From: Chrysomallon squamiferum
Taxonomy: Eukaryota > Mollusca > Gastropoda > Neomphalida > Peltospiridae
Length of the DNA stretch: 64,000 nucleotides
Assembly (NCBI GenBank): GCA_012295275.1
Contig: CM022665.1
Coordinates: forward strand, 8,856,976-8,920,975
Direction of reading: 5' to 3'
Shown one piece after another: positions 12,526 through 25,600 of the stretch. The position numbers and the translations under genes were made by a program. Positions within the stretch are counted from its first letter, which is position 1. Every line of letters begins with the position of its first letter. A model generated the notes under the pieces. It saw only the letters and a program-made list of their open reading frames with translations, was not told the DNA's origin and made no database searches.

Positions 12526-13633
12526 TCACAAGTCATCTAGATAATCTTTTTCTTTTGTAGGAGCATTTTCATTTGTGATTTTCCACTGCTGAGTTTCTGA
12601 TGACTCATTACATTCAGCCAAAATAAGCCCAGCTTCTGACTTGTGACTATCAATACACAAATTAGTTGCCTCATGAATAATCAGTGAATCCTGACGAAAC
12701 CATCGCTGAAAAAAACAACAAATAATAATAATAATAATAATAAATAAAAATATTTTTATAGATTTCATTAGGGTTTTGAATTCCACAACAATGTATAAAT
12801 ATATAATACATTTTTTCATTGGAAAGTATCAGAAGGTGAGACACAGACATAACAATAAAAAAAATAATTTAAAAAAAATGGAATTAAATTTTTTGGAGTA
12901 ATTTTATACATTATATATTAAAGAATTCTAATTCATAAAATAGTGATTAAAATAACTGTGTTGTTAGATGGTTTACCTGATTGTCATTATAGTTACAGAA
13001 ATGGACAACGATGTAAGAATGAGTTTCTTTAGCATCAGCTGACAGACACATTCCATTACTAACAATCACTCCTTTCCTCCGCCATGACCAGTCCTCATGA
13101 AAAAATTTCAGTTCAAATATTATTTATTTATTCATAATTTACACACATACATATTATTTATTGCATGTGTATTAATTATTTACTTATTGTATTTATAATA
13201 GTTTATTATTATTTTTATTTTCTAAATATTCTTTATAATATTTTAGTTTTTATTATATATTTAATATTTATTTTAAATTGTAATTTATATCGTATTCATT
13301 TTTATGATGGAAAGAAATTATAGTGATATAATTATGTAACTGATATAATTTTAAAAATAGAAAAATTTCTACATCATTAGAAAAACATTTATGGGCAATT
13401 TACAGGTTAGTAAATAAACTATGTATTAAAATTATCTGCGATAAATTAAGATAATCAAGTTTTTACAAAAGATAAAATAACTATATATAATAGTTTTCAT
13501 ACTTGAGTGTCTTTCATTTCTGAACATTTTTGGAGTTGTGTGATAACAGGAAGCTGACCTGGATTAATGTCAATGCAATTATCTCCCTGGAAAATATGTC
13601 CATAACCTAGTTCATCACTGACTGGGAGTCTGC

Positions 13634-13685
<52 letters not shown>

Positions 13686-15686
13686 GTAATAGTAACATTA
13701 GATATTGTTTAAAAAAATTTTTTATAAAAAATTATATTTTGTTTTTGTAATATTTATTATTGTTATGTCTTTAGATATGTTTTGCAATGAAAATTACTGA
13801 TAAATGTTCAATAAACTCAAGTTTTATTTTTTTCAAATCCTCATATTTTTCAAGATAAACCACATTTATATAAAACTTACTTCAGTTCTGGATATACGTT
13901 TTGAAGGTACCAGTGGAAATTTTGACACTTCAGTTTTTGTCTCAACTTTTTCCTTTCTGAAACACTAAATAAAATAATGGCATATAAATTTTAATAACTG
14001 TTGGAAAAAAAAGAAATGTATCTATCTATCTGTTTATCTATATCAATTAAATAATAATCAATGCTTTTTATTATCTCTTGAAAATGAAAAAAATGTAATT
14101 CTGTTTGCTAAACTAAGAAATAATAATATTTACAAAGGTAACTTACTCTCCATATTGCTGCATTCTTGCTGATGGTTTTGCAGCATAGAAAAATCTTTTA
14201 AACTCGTCCATCCAGATTTCAGCAGTTCTTCTGCTGTTTCTAAAATAAATATTAATTTTGTTTTTTTTTTCTCTTTTTTTTTTATAAAAATAAACAAATT
14301 CTCATAAACACAACAAATACTAATACATTTGTCAGTAAATCACTATATAGAAACAGAAACATTAAATAAATATAATTCAGAAATTAATAATTGTGATTAT
14401 AAAATAAATAAATTGTCTGAGTGTTTGATGCAGAAAACAAATAAACAAATAAACAAATGTGTGTATACATATGTGCATGTGCATTCATGATGGAGACATG
14501 CTGAAAATTATTCTTGTACAGAAAAACATAATAAAAACAGCAGGCCTACTTGACATTGGCACTTGTAATTCTCTGAGGTAAGTTGTGTGAAAAATATTTT
14601 ACATGTACAAGACCAACACGACTGCAAGGAACAATCTTCAGCTTTCCACCACACATCCAAGTACGAAATGATAACTCTGAAAAACATGTCTCCCAAAATA
14701 AGTAAGTTACAAATACTGCCTATCTGAACTAAGTAATATATAAACGTAATTATTTATCACAGTCGTATTTGTGTATATGTATATATCTATTTCTTTCTTT
14801 CTGTGTAAGTGTGTGTATTTCCAAATGAATATCAGGTATTTCTGTAAACTTTTTCAATATTTATCAAATCTTTATGTGTCTGGAGAAGAAGGAAGAAAAT
14901 AATTAAGGATGAAAGGAAGGAATATATCTAACAAACAATTCTACCTATATTATCTACTCCTGATATATCCATCTTTGTGTCAAGTTTTCCTAATTTGTCA
15001 AACCATTCTTTCTGAAGAGTGAAAATCTCACCAGATATAACAGGGGTCCTGAAAAAAGACAAACAATAATCATTTAAAGGTGTTTTCTCACTACATGTAA
15101 CCTGAACAGACGTCTGCATGTCTCTGAATTATACTGTGATACTTTTCAATCTGATGACACTAATGTTATTACAATTTTGCTTTTCTCAAAGTACCAGTCT
15201 GTCTGAAGAAAGATAATCATTATAAAATTACATCTAAACTAAAAAGGTATTATCTTTAGGCAAGAGATCTAATCAGTTTGTGACATGCAGCTAAATCGTG
15301 AGTTGTTTTAATTAAGGTGTGACATATCATAATGTAAAGAATACCTCTTTACCATTTGAAATCCACAACAATGACAAGCAAAAAAAAAAAAAAAAATCAA
15401 CAGTGGTTTAGTCTTACTTAGCTGTTTTATACTTAGGCAGTGATATAAGCAGTGAAAAAAACTGATGAAAAAAACAAAAAATAAAACAGAAGTAAAATGC
15501 TATTAATTAAAGAATGAGGCACTAATGCCAAATTAAAGAATGCATTATTAAACAATTTATATATTTGGAACTTTGAATTTCCCAAACTAATGGAGATTAA
15601 ATTCTAATTTGAATATGTTTATTATTTTGCAATTATTGGAAGTCCTTGAATAGAAGCATAAGCTTCATTTTCTATTTATTTATTTA

Positions 15687-15718
<32 letters not shown>

Positions 15719-16511
15719 TGTAACTATTGTTGTAATACTTGAAACTAATAATTGTCTTTAAGGATTGTGGTATTTCCACATTATAAATAATTGTATGCTT
15801 CACCTCAGTGGATTTATGTGTCTGTTTCCATGTACAAGTGATACTGGTAAATCTTCCCATTTAAACTGTAGACTCCAGTCAAATCCTAAATATAAACTAA
15901 TTAGCTTTATTAAAAATATATAAACCCACAACAAAAGACAAAAAAAAAAAAATAATTAAAAAAAAAATTAATATCACTAACAAAATATATGAAAACAAGA
16001 AGTAAATAATTTTAAATAATAAAATAAATATTTGGAAAAACCCCACAAAATAAATAAATAATTAAAAGAAAAACAGGCTAATAAATAATGAAAAATAAGT
16101 AAATAAGGAATGTAAATAATAATTGAAAAAAAAGAAATGGGTACATAAGAAAAAAGAAAGTCTGGTAACCTCCTCTGAGAATGTTTGGCACTGGTAGATA
16201 GTCAAAAGTTTCTGGATCCACTGAATCTATTACTGGGCTCACCACTGATGTTGGATCCTGAAAAAAAAAAAACACAAATAAAAACTACAATAAATACATT
16301 TCAGAATCCTATTCTTTTATTATCCTCACTGAAAATTATCCCATTTATCATCCAAATTTGACCTTTTGAAATCCAATATATTAAAAGCAATACAATTCTT
16401 TATCTTAGAAATCTAATTCATTAAATAAAATAAAGAAAAGGTTAATAAATTCATTTTGTTTAAGAAAATGCACCTTAAAATTTTCTCTTAAATAAATAAT
16501 AATAATAATAA

Positions 16512-16542
<31 letters not shown>

Positions 16543-19500
16543 ATAATACTACATTAAAAGATAAGAAAAGAAACATATTTTAACTATTTTCTAAAAGTTA
16601 AAGTGTGTTTTCTGACTTACGTTATAAACTAATTTCAGCATTGGTTCTAGCCAGCCATTGTTCACCTCACAGTGACTGTTTAAAAATGTCAACACTTTTG
16701 TCTGGGTTTCATCTGCTCCTTTAGTACGTGATCTTGTAACACCTAAAACAGTTTGATCAAATTCTAATTTTATACATTCCTTAACTTTAAAGATTTCATA
16801 ATTAGTTATTTTGAAGTCACCTATCCAGACTTTGAGACATTTTCTTAGGATCATTGAATAGTATGGATGTTAGCTTGTATCAGATGGTTGACCAAAAGAT
16901 GATACATTTTTATTTTTAAGTATCTCCATGTTCTGATATTTTAAAACTATATTATTCTTGACTGTAGTTTATCTAGTGTCTGGTGAAATATCACCAACAT
17001 GATTATAATTTTGTCCTTATAGATAAATGAAAATATACTAATTAATTCACTGTCTTGTAATGGCATTAATGGCTGAAAAACCACCATGATGATTAATAAA
17101 CTTTATGAAGTTCATATTTTTACCTTCCTTCTTCAGATTTCGAATGAGTTTTACTTTTGGAATGGATGTGAGAAATTCTCCATCTTGAACTAATATATAA
17201 ATAAATAAAAGAATAAATAAATACCAACAGAGAGTCACTGAAAATAATCATCTGAAATACTTAGATTATTTGTTCCAGTGTTTTGCTGTTTTATATACAA
17301 TATAATTAAATCTAAAAAATGTTTAAATTGATTTTCTTATTTTATATAAAATAACAGTAGTGTACATACATTTCTGAAAATATAATAAAATACTTACATA
17401 TAATATCTTTAAAAATTATATATTTGATTTACAAATACCAAATGTTTAAAAAATAAATATATATGTAAATATCATAAGAGCATGACAAAAAATAAAATAT
17501 ATTTGTGCTTGCCATTGTCACTGAAGTCATCTACAAGAATAATTTCCTTGATTAGATGTTCTGGTGATCTGAGAAGAACACTATATCAAAAACAAGGAAA
17601 CTAACAGTCATAAATTAACATGTATTATTCTGAATAATTTATAGACAAAAGTTACAACACTAGCATTAGGGATCGTTGGTTGATGAATGAATCCTCTTCA
17701 GTGCTCTTCCATAACTAATTTATCATATATTGTGGAATAACATTTCTTGTTATGGGAAGGTACTTACAAGAGTTGTTAAGAGTAGCCAATGGACTGATAG
17801 CAGCACATTTTATCAGTATACAGAAATCATTTTTCAGATTATCATTACTGTATATTAACAAATATACAGATAAATTTAAACTTCATTCAGTTTACTCATT
17901 CATTATGTATGGAACAAAGTTTTCATTTACGTTATTTAAACACTCTTTGTTTATGACTGAACAATAATCCATTGTCCTAAAGTAAAATAGTAAACAACAA
18001 TATAGCAATATATTAATATAAAAATATGAATATTTTAAAACTCCAATGAATAAATTCTATTCATTTAAAAAATAAAAATATCATCTAATAAAACAGTATT
18101 TAATTAATTCTGAAATTAACTGTTTTTAAATTCAGCTTTATAATTTAGAATTGCTATGAATTAAATAATTTACTTATAAAGATTCTTTAAAATTTTTAGC
18201 CTATACTAAATATGCATTATCGGAAAATTATTTTAAAATTTTGACAAAGATCTTACCTGAAGATGGTTCTAATGAGCACAGACCGAGCTTCATTGTGAAA
18301 CACTATGATCACTGTGGTGGCTGGGAGCTGATTACTAAACACATATTTCTTACACCTGTGTTATAAATATAAGGTATTAAAGTTCTACAGTTCATTAACT
18401 ATGTAGTAATGATAACCATGATATTTTAAACTCACTTACACACATGCAGTGGCTATTATGTGTTCTGTGTTTTCATAACATCATATATTATAATACTGTG
18501 CATGAAATAAATCTTTTAATAATAAATTTGCTTACAACTTAAGCTGAATAATTTTTGTACTTAATATTTAAAAAACATTTTAAAATTTCAATCATCTTAA
18601 ATAGAATCGTCAGTTGCTACTATTATCTTTATTGTTAACTGATTGTTAGTACAGATATTGGACCAATTATCTGGTGTCCTGAAATCCAGAAAGACCAGAA
18701 AATTGGAAATTATTTCCCAACGCTATTTTCATAGTTCATATGAGCAGGTGTTGTAATCCCAGACCAGAACTGCTCTTTGAAGCTGTGTCGCGTTCATTCA
18801 CTCGCTGCACTGTTTATGTGTCAAGTCCCACATTTGTGTATACGTCAATTTTCTTTTTTAATTTTAAAAATGTTTAAGCCTAATTATTTACGTATTTAGA
18901 TGCCTTGGTACCAGAAAACCGGAAAATCCTGAAATCCAGAATACCTCAGACCCCAAGGAGTCTGGATAATTGGTCCGGTACCTATCCACAAATGTCATGT
19001 TTTTATGCACTGAAATATTTTAACATTATGTAAGTTCATATAATAATGAAAGGGGAAAAAAGTTAGTATGGTGTAAAAAACAAAACAAAAAAAACCCCCC
19101 ACTTTCCCCAAAACAAACACATATTCAAACATATGCATACACATACATATAAAATTATAATCATTAGAATACATTAGCTATAAAAGTGCGAAATTCATCA
19201 ATGTATTTTTGTATTTTCCCAATTACAGATTGTATAAAAGTTTTTAAAAATCTGGAAAACCTCTTTATAAAACAATTTTTTTTTAATAATAGTCTATAAA
19301 GAAAATGGAACCACACAGGATAAACTAATCTTCCACAAGTACAGTTACAATATTTCAAATAGAAAAAGAAAGCAATGATTTATTTCAGTGTTAAAATATT
19401 TGTGGAGACATTAACTTACTGAATACTTCTGGAATCTGGTAGAGATCTATCAGGAGGGATTATGTTGCTGATAACAATATTAAAACCATATTTTTTCATT

Positions 19501-21996
19501 GGATGTAAAGTATCTGATGAATGTGTCTGGTGAATGTATTCTTCCACATTCAGAGTCTTCAGATTCAGGGGTGTCTGCAAATGAGGTAATTTAATTAAAA
19601 TTATAAAAATTATATTTAATGTACATATTGAATGCTAAATTAAAAATTAATATATCTGAAAAAAAATCTAAAAAAAAAACCCACAGATATTTTCATTACA
19701 AATAAATTTAATTTGTATACAAATGAAAAATGTGTTGAGTACAAAAGTTATAATATGTTAATATGTCAATAAAGGAAATTATTTAAAATGTTCTTTAGAA
19801 GTGAATTCAGTATCTACAAAAAGAGAACTAACATCTAAACATGTCTGCAAAATGAGAAATTTAATATGTTTGCAAAATAAATAATTTAATGTGTTAACAA
19901 ATGATGACATTTAGTGTGTTTAAACAAAGAAAGAAATTTAATATATAAAAAAAAGTTATTTAAGTATCTAAAAACAAGTTTAATATGTGTACAAAAAATT
20001 ATATTGTCCTCTACAATTAGAAATTCAGTATATATCTACAAATTGAAAACTGAGATGTCTACTGAATAAGTAATTTAATGTGTCTACAAAAGTAATTCAA
20101 TATCTACAAAAGACAACTGACATGTCAACAAAATAAGAAATTTAATATTTCTGCAAGAGAATACATTTAACATATTTACAAAAGAATTAATTTAATGTAC
20201 CTGAAGAAGGATTTTAATACTTTTATAATTTAAGGAATTTTGTATATTTACAAAAGAAGCGGTTTATCATATGTCTACAAAAGAAAAAATTGAGTGTGTT
20301 TATAATATAAAAGAAGTAATTTAATGTTGCCACAAAAGAAGTAATTTAATCTATATCTTTATTATGTTTGATCACTGCTCCATTCCACATCAACTTTTCA
20401 CACCAAAAGGTGAATCAAGTATTAACTGGACTAGTATTGTATATATTTTACACCAATACAGATATATCCAAAATGAATGGACATAGATGTTTTGGCATTG
20501 AGAATAGTATATAATTCAAACACAATAGGTCAAAGAAAATTTTAAGCACAGCTGATGGATATATAATGATATAAATGGTTACTATTTAACACTGTAATAA
20601 TTTGGTAAATACAAAATTTTATAAATCCTTCATATATGTATTTGTACACACAAGCATGTGCATTTACATATGCTGCTTTACCCACTGTTGTAATATAATA
20701 ATAAATAAAATAAACAAATAAGTAACTGAAGAAAACCAAAAAAAAAGGAAAAAAAGAAAGGAAGACGACAACAAACTAAAACAAACAAAAAAATAAAATA
20801 AAAAAATATCAATTTCAGATGTTTTAGGGTATGTGGGAAAGCATGTAATTGATTAAAGACATACCATTTTTTAATATTTTCAAGAAAGAACAGAATCCAA
20901 GTTCATATGAATGCTTTTCTTAAAATCTGACATTTATTGATTTAATTATAAAATCTTAATACTACTATCCACCCACTAGTATATTTACAGTAGTGGTGAA
21001 CCTTTCATTTCTCTTCTGAAGGTTCTAAAACATGCCAGTCTCCTTTTAATATATATCACTAGTTCTGCTTAGGCAATACTCATAATGACTACAATAAAAT
21101 TAAAGAACAGCTAAAGATTGTATTATTATTACCAATGCACTGTTTTATATAGTCTCTCTTTTTCACACACACATACTGTACATACCCTCACACACACTCA
21201 AATAATAAAATATATAATATTAATTATTTTATTAATAACAGTTTGATGACTGGAAAGATATAGAAATGGTGTCACATAATAATACATTTTAGCAAAATAA
21301 AACAAGAAAAAACAAAACAAAAGAAACATAAAAACAACATTTGAAAATGTGAAACATAAACCATCTAATGAAAACACTAAAACCATTGTGCATCTGGAGA
21401 AATAAACACTTCAGTTTTTTTCAACTTGTAGCCTACCTGTGTGTGACTTAATGGCAAAGGTTTTTATCAGTTAACAATAAAGATTTTGTCAGTGTTTATT
21501 GAAGCAGAACTAAAACTGTATGTGTGTGTGTGTGTTTGTTTGTATGTTTTATGAATTTAATAACATCACTGATACTGTAATAAATGTTTTTGTTTTTTGT
21601 TTTGTTTTCTGTAATCCAAAATCTAATATATAGGCCTAATTAGATGTAAACATAAAACATTAAATTAAAATAATTATGAATTACAATATTATAACATTTT
21701 AGTTTTACTTTGTGAAAATCTGTGTTTAATATCATTACAGTGTATCATGTATACGTCTGTACAAAACGACAGTATTGTGTTTATTATATTTTATTTATTT
21801 GGTTTTAACTTACAATTATTATTAAATAGTTTTAAGAAACCCAAAAGGTGCCTCGTGCCACGCATCAGAAAACATGAAATTGGTTAAAACTTACAATTCC
21901 TTTCATCCACCGTAAAACGGATGCCGAAAATAAAAATAAAATTCCCAGTATCGCACATGTTGCAATTAAATATGTAATTCGCTTATTTCTTCGCAT
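12526..21996 (-). CDS. Polypeptide N-acetylgalactosaminyltransferase-like protein, probable pseudoenzyme
   Basis: Golgi type II membrane protein of the GALNT (GT27) family, which starts mucin-type O-glycosylation. Fifteen exons join to 537 aa: 21895-21996, 19420-19574, 18257-18355, 17513-17580, 17124-17189, 16621-16742, 16170-16257, 15804-15885, 14945-15048, 14550-14676, 14147-14239, 13881-13964, 13503-13629, 12977-13093, 12526-12705. Residues 1-6 are basic, about 7-28 form the membrane anchor, about 78-400 the GT-A domain ([42 protein letters not shown]), then [14 protein letters not shown] and a C-terminal ricin-type lectin domain with three C-I/L-D-like repeats and two QxW motifs. Key sites are altered: the metal motif DxH is NSH (185-187), WGGEN is SGVDN (290-294), and the metal His of RVGHVF is Leu318. 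The frame is otherwise intact, so I infer a non-catalytic lectin-type role. Intron 4 uses a GC donor. Confidence 0.93.
13633..13683. repeat. AAT microsatellite at a splice acceptor
   Basis: About 16 copies of AAT in GALNT-like intron 12, directly abutting the TGCAG acceptor of exon 13 (plus-strand 13630-13633). Confidence 0.9.
15690..15718. repeat. ATT microsatellite
   Basis: About nine copies of ATT within GALNT-like intron 8. Confidence 0.8.
16493..16543. repeat. Compound AAT/AAG microsatellite
   Basis: (AAT)n changes into (AAG)n with no interruption, inside GALNT-like intron 6. Confidence 0.9.
18652..18982. mobile_element. Non-autonomous DNA transposon (pogo/Tigger-like MITE) in GALNT-like intron 2
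   Basis: A 331-bp segment is bounded by TA dinucleotides (18650-18651 and 18983-18984). Its two ends are imperfect inverted repeats: both read inward as GGACCAATTATC followed by TGG or CAGAC and then CC, with CCTGAAATCCAGAA/TTCTGGATTTCAGG further in. There is no coding capacity. TA target sites and this end sequence resemble pogo/Tigger-derived elements; a different Tc1-mariner branch is possible. The segment is visibly more GC-rich than the surrounding intron. Confidence 0.6.
19790..20355. repeat. Decayed minisatellite in GALNT-like intron 1, unit about 33 bp
   Basis: More than a dozen diverged copies of a unit like TCTACAAAAGAAGTAATTTA followed by ATGTG. Clear copies lie near 19845, 20057, 20085, 20265 and 20330; others are heavily mutated. 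Confidence 0.65.
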
Positions 21997-22624
21997 CCTT
22001 TCAAACTGAATGTAGTTTCATGGCTATATGTGCATTCAACAAGTCATGGAAATACCGAAGTGTAACCGATTCCATCTGTCAAGTAACCCACTGATCTTTA
22101 CATGTGTTCGAGTCGTTGTTTTTATACGAATAAAACCGAGACTTACCGATTAACTGACCTTTGGAACACTTGTGTTACAATTTAAATATCTGAGTAGGGG
22201 TTTTTCTACGAAAATATCCGATTTCTACCGATTGTTTGACCTTTGGAGCAAACTGGGGTTACTAACCATTGATGTACATGTCACCATGTGTTAAGGTTTT
22301 CGTACGAAAATATCCGAGATTTACCGATTGCCTGATTCCGTGTGTGTACTAATGAGAATTAGTATTTACTGTTACCTCGTGTAACAACTAACTATTGTTA
22401 ATGATACTTTAACATATATTTGACTGGCATATTCATTAATCTGACACAAGCCAAATGTGCAGTCAAATCGAAAAGAATATTTAAACAGTGGTTCATTTTA
22501 CCAGCTGACTGAACTCAACTTTTTAAGTGATTGCTTGAAGATTTAAAAATCTTAATTTGGAATAATTAATATCCTTTTACACTGACCATTTTTCCACTGG
22601 ATTAGTTTTATCAATGTTCCAGAA
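21997..22624. promoter_or_regulatory. Shared divergent promoter region of the GALNT-like gene and SIAE, with a three-copy repeat
   Basis: Only 628 bp separate the two start codons, so both promoters must overlap here unless distant non-coding exons exist. Three imperfect tandem units (about 22116-22200, 22201-22294, 22295-22350) share TACGAAAATATCCGA, then TTACCGATTG, then TGACCTTTGGA. The repeats are CpG-containing and richer in GC than the flanks. I see no clear TATA box. The assignment as promoter is inferred from position. Confidence 0.6.
22001..22021 (-). other. Six-codon upstream ORF before the GALNT-like start
   Basis: On the minus strand an ATG at 22021-22019 opens a six-codon frame that stops with TGA at 22003-22001, four bases before the main ATG at 21996-21994 and in a different frame. 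It could dampen translation or act through reinitiation, provided the transcript starts upstream of it. Confidence 0.5.
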
Positions 22625-25600
22625 ATGGGATGTTTAGTAAAATTATTTATTCTCGTTTTGTGCACAGCTGTCGCTACTGACAATGTTGTTCGTATGTCGC
22701 AGTCAAGTTTGTATGATATTACTTGGTGTAAGAGAATTATTTTTTACAATATAATTGCAAAAATCACATATTTACTTGTTTGTGTTTGTATGTGCGTTTT
22801 TTTTTTTTTTTTTTTTTTTAAATAATGAGAGGATTGTCAGATTTTGTTATTTTAAAATTTTGTATTATTTATTTATTTATTTTATACTGATATAAAAACA
22901 TTTATTAATATACAGTGAATATCAGTTGTACATGACAATTTATATGCAAAATAATGCATTTTTAATACTATGAACACAGGTTATGCAGTCAAATGTAATA
23001 CAAATTTGTCTATTTGACCAATGAACTTGCACACACACTGTAACTTAGACTATAGACTGGATCCTGATAAGAAGTAATGTTAATAATAAAAATATATTTA
23101 ATAACAGTGAAAATAGATAACACATTTATGATTAAGAATATTAGTAACAGCTAAATATTATGCATATATAATAGTAATTTTTTGTGTTGTAAAATCACTT
23201 CTTAGACCCAAATAAAATATAAATTAAATTACAGAATGTTGAAACTTTGATAGAATGTTGATAGTCAGCAATATCATCAGATACCATTAAACATTATAAA
23301 ATGCATAAATATAATTTAAGATGTGCTTGCAAAAAAAGTAATTCTAAATGATAATCAGAAAATTATGTATACAATTATATTTAGCATCACTGAGAGAATA
23401 AAATTTTTATAAATGTAGCCTTTTTTTCTTCTTTTCTTTTAAATTTTAGGTAAAATTGGATATGAGTGTGATATGAAACTTCCCAGTAATTTTTCATTTG
23501 CTAGTTACTATGGTGACAATATGGTATTGCAGAGAGCACCAAAGAAGGCTGTGGTCTGGGGTTACAGTCCTAAAACTGGTGACAAAATACATGTTGTATT
23601 TGATGATAAATTTGTCTCTGCTACCACAGTCCATTTTGAACCTTCTTTGAATGTTGGAATCTGGAAAGTGAAACTGCCACCAGTTTCTGAACATGGACCT
23701 TTTACAATTGAATTTAAATCATCCCTTGGATCCATCTCACTTAAAAATGTCCTCTTTGGTGATGTTTGGATATGTTCAGGTCAATCAAATATGCAGTTCA
23801 CAACCAGCCAGGTAATCATATTAATTAATTAATTACCTGATGTCAGTAAAAGGAATGTGCCATAAAACTGTCAAGAAAAAATAAAGTAAAAAAAATGAAT
23901 GAACAAAAATACAGTGGAGCATCTGCATCTCCACTTGGATCAGTATATAATTCTTCCTCCACACACACACATCCAAACTCACTCTCACATGCACACACAC
24001 ACAGACACACATGCATACATATTGACATCAATATTGACACATAAAACCATATCCACACACACACACACACACATTCACATAAACACAAACATACACAAGC
24101 ATAAATACGTACCTACGCATCCAATGTATTCACATCTTTTTCACTTAGTTATATTTGTGTAATAAAAGAAAATATATACCTTTGTTTGTACTGCTTCTAA
24201 ATCATATAACCAATATTGTGAAATGATAATATTTAAATATGCTGTTTATAAAATAATTTCTTTTTAGGCTTTCAATGCCAAACAAGAAATACAAGATGCA
24301 AACAATTACCCTGACATTCGTTTGTTCACAGTTAGTGATGTTGCTTCTGATCATGAGCTGATAGATCTACCAAAAATCTTACAGCCTTGGTCTGTAGCTA
24401 GCAATGGTTAGAATTACACTACACATTTACTAATTAATTCAGCACATGATAAATGAATTAATTTCTGAACAAACAAAAAAGCAAAAACAGTGTTGTTCCA
24501 AGAAGAAATTTCAACCAGTATTTTTCATGTATTTCAATAATCTTGTTGTTATATATTTCATTTAAAATGCATTGGAAGTAAGAAGTTCTTAGGTGGCATT
24601 GTGTTCAGTAATTCTATTTACATTTTATAGTTTCCTTTATTCCTTTATTTTTTATTATTTATTTATTTATTTATTTATTCATTTATTTATTTATTTATTT
24701 ATTATTTAAAAAAAAAAAAAATATATATATATATTTTCTGTGATCCTTACTCATAGCAGACTTGTATATTTTTTTATTGAAAATTTGTTATTATTTTTAT
24801 TATTAGTTGTAGTAGTTGTAGTAGTTGTAGTAATATTTTATAATTTAAAAAAAAAAGTAAAATGGAGAATGTTGATGACTGGTTGAAAAACTGACACTGT
24901 ATTGTTTTCAAGAGTAATGTTACTGATATTTTCTGAAGAAATGTTTATTAACAAAAAAAAACCAAAACAATAAAAATGATAATGATAATAGACCTATTCT
25001 AATCAGAATGTAACTTCTGGAAATGAAGAGAGTTACTATACAAACTACCACTAATACCAATTCGTAAAATGGCCTTTGTTTAAGAATTTTTATGTATAAA
25101 CTAATTTAAATTCATAACTATCTAAATTAATATAAAATCAGATTAAACATTAGCATAACGTCTTAAGACACCTATCATTGTTAAGAAATATCAAACACAA
25201 AATGTTTCTTATATTTTAATTTACTTCAAAGCTTTGTTAATACTGTTAACATTAATAGGTTTCAGTGGAAATATTTTTGTTCCAGAATCTGTTGGTGGGC
25301 CACCATGGAAGTACTTTTCTGCTGTTTGTTGGTTTTATGGGAAGAATCTTTACAAAACGTTAGGTTATCCAATTGGTCTCATTGCTACATCATGGGGAGG
25401 AACACCAATAGAAGTATGGACATCCAAAGAAGTACTGAAGTTTTGTGGCATAGAGGATCAAGATCTGGAAATTAAGTAAGAGAGATATAAGGGTTTTTTA
25501 GTAATAACACAAAATATTCAGGGATGTCTAATGAATGACATTTTTGCATGAAGTTGGAAATGGGGCTGTATGTAAGGGTATTTTTTCATTGTTGTATATT

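Noticed and set aside
14550-14676. Ending GALNT-like exon 10 at the GTAAAA after VGLVH (plus-strand about 14601)
   Set aside because: That would remove about 17 residues and break the frame into exon 11; using the GTAGGC donor at 14549 gives exactly the family's spacing between RVG and the RR of NSRRTAEIW.
22100-22125. GTTCGAGTC, like a tRNA T-loop
   Set aside because: No acceptor stem or anticodon arm can be formed in the surrounding bases.
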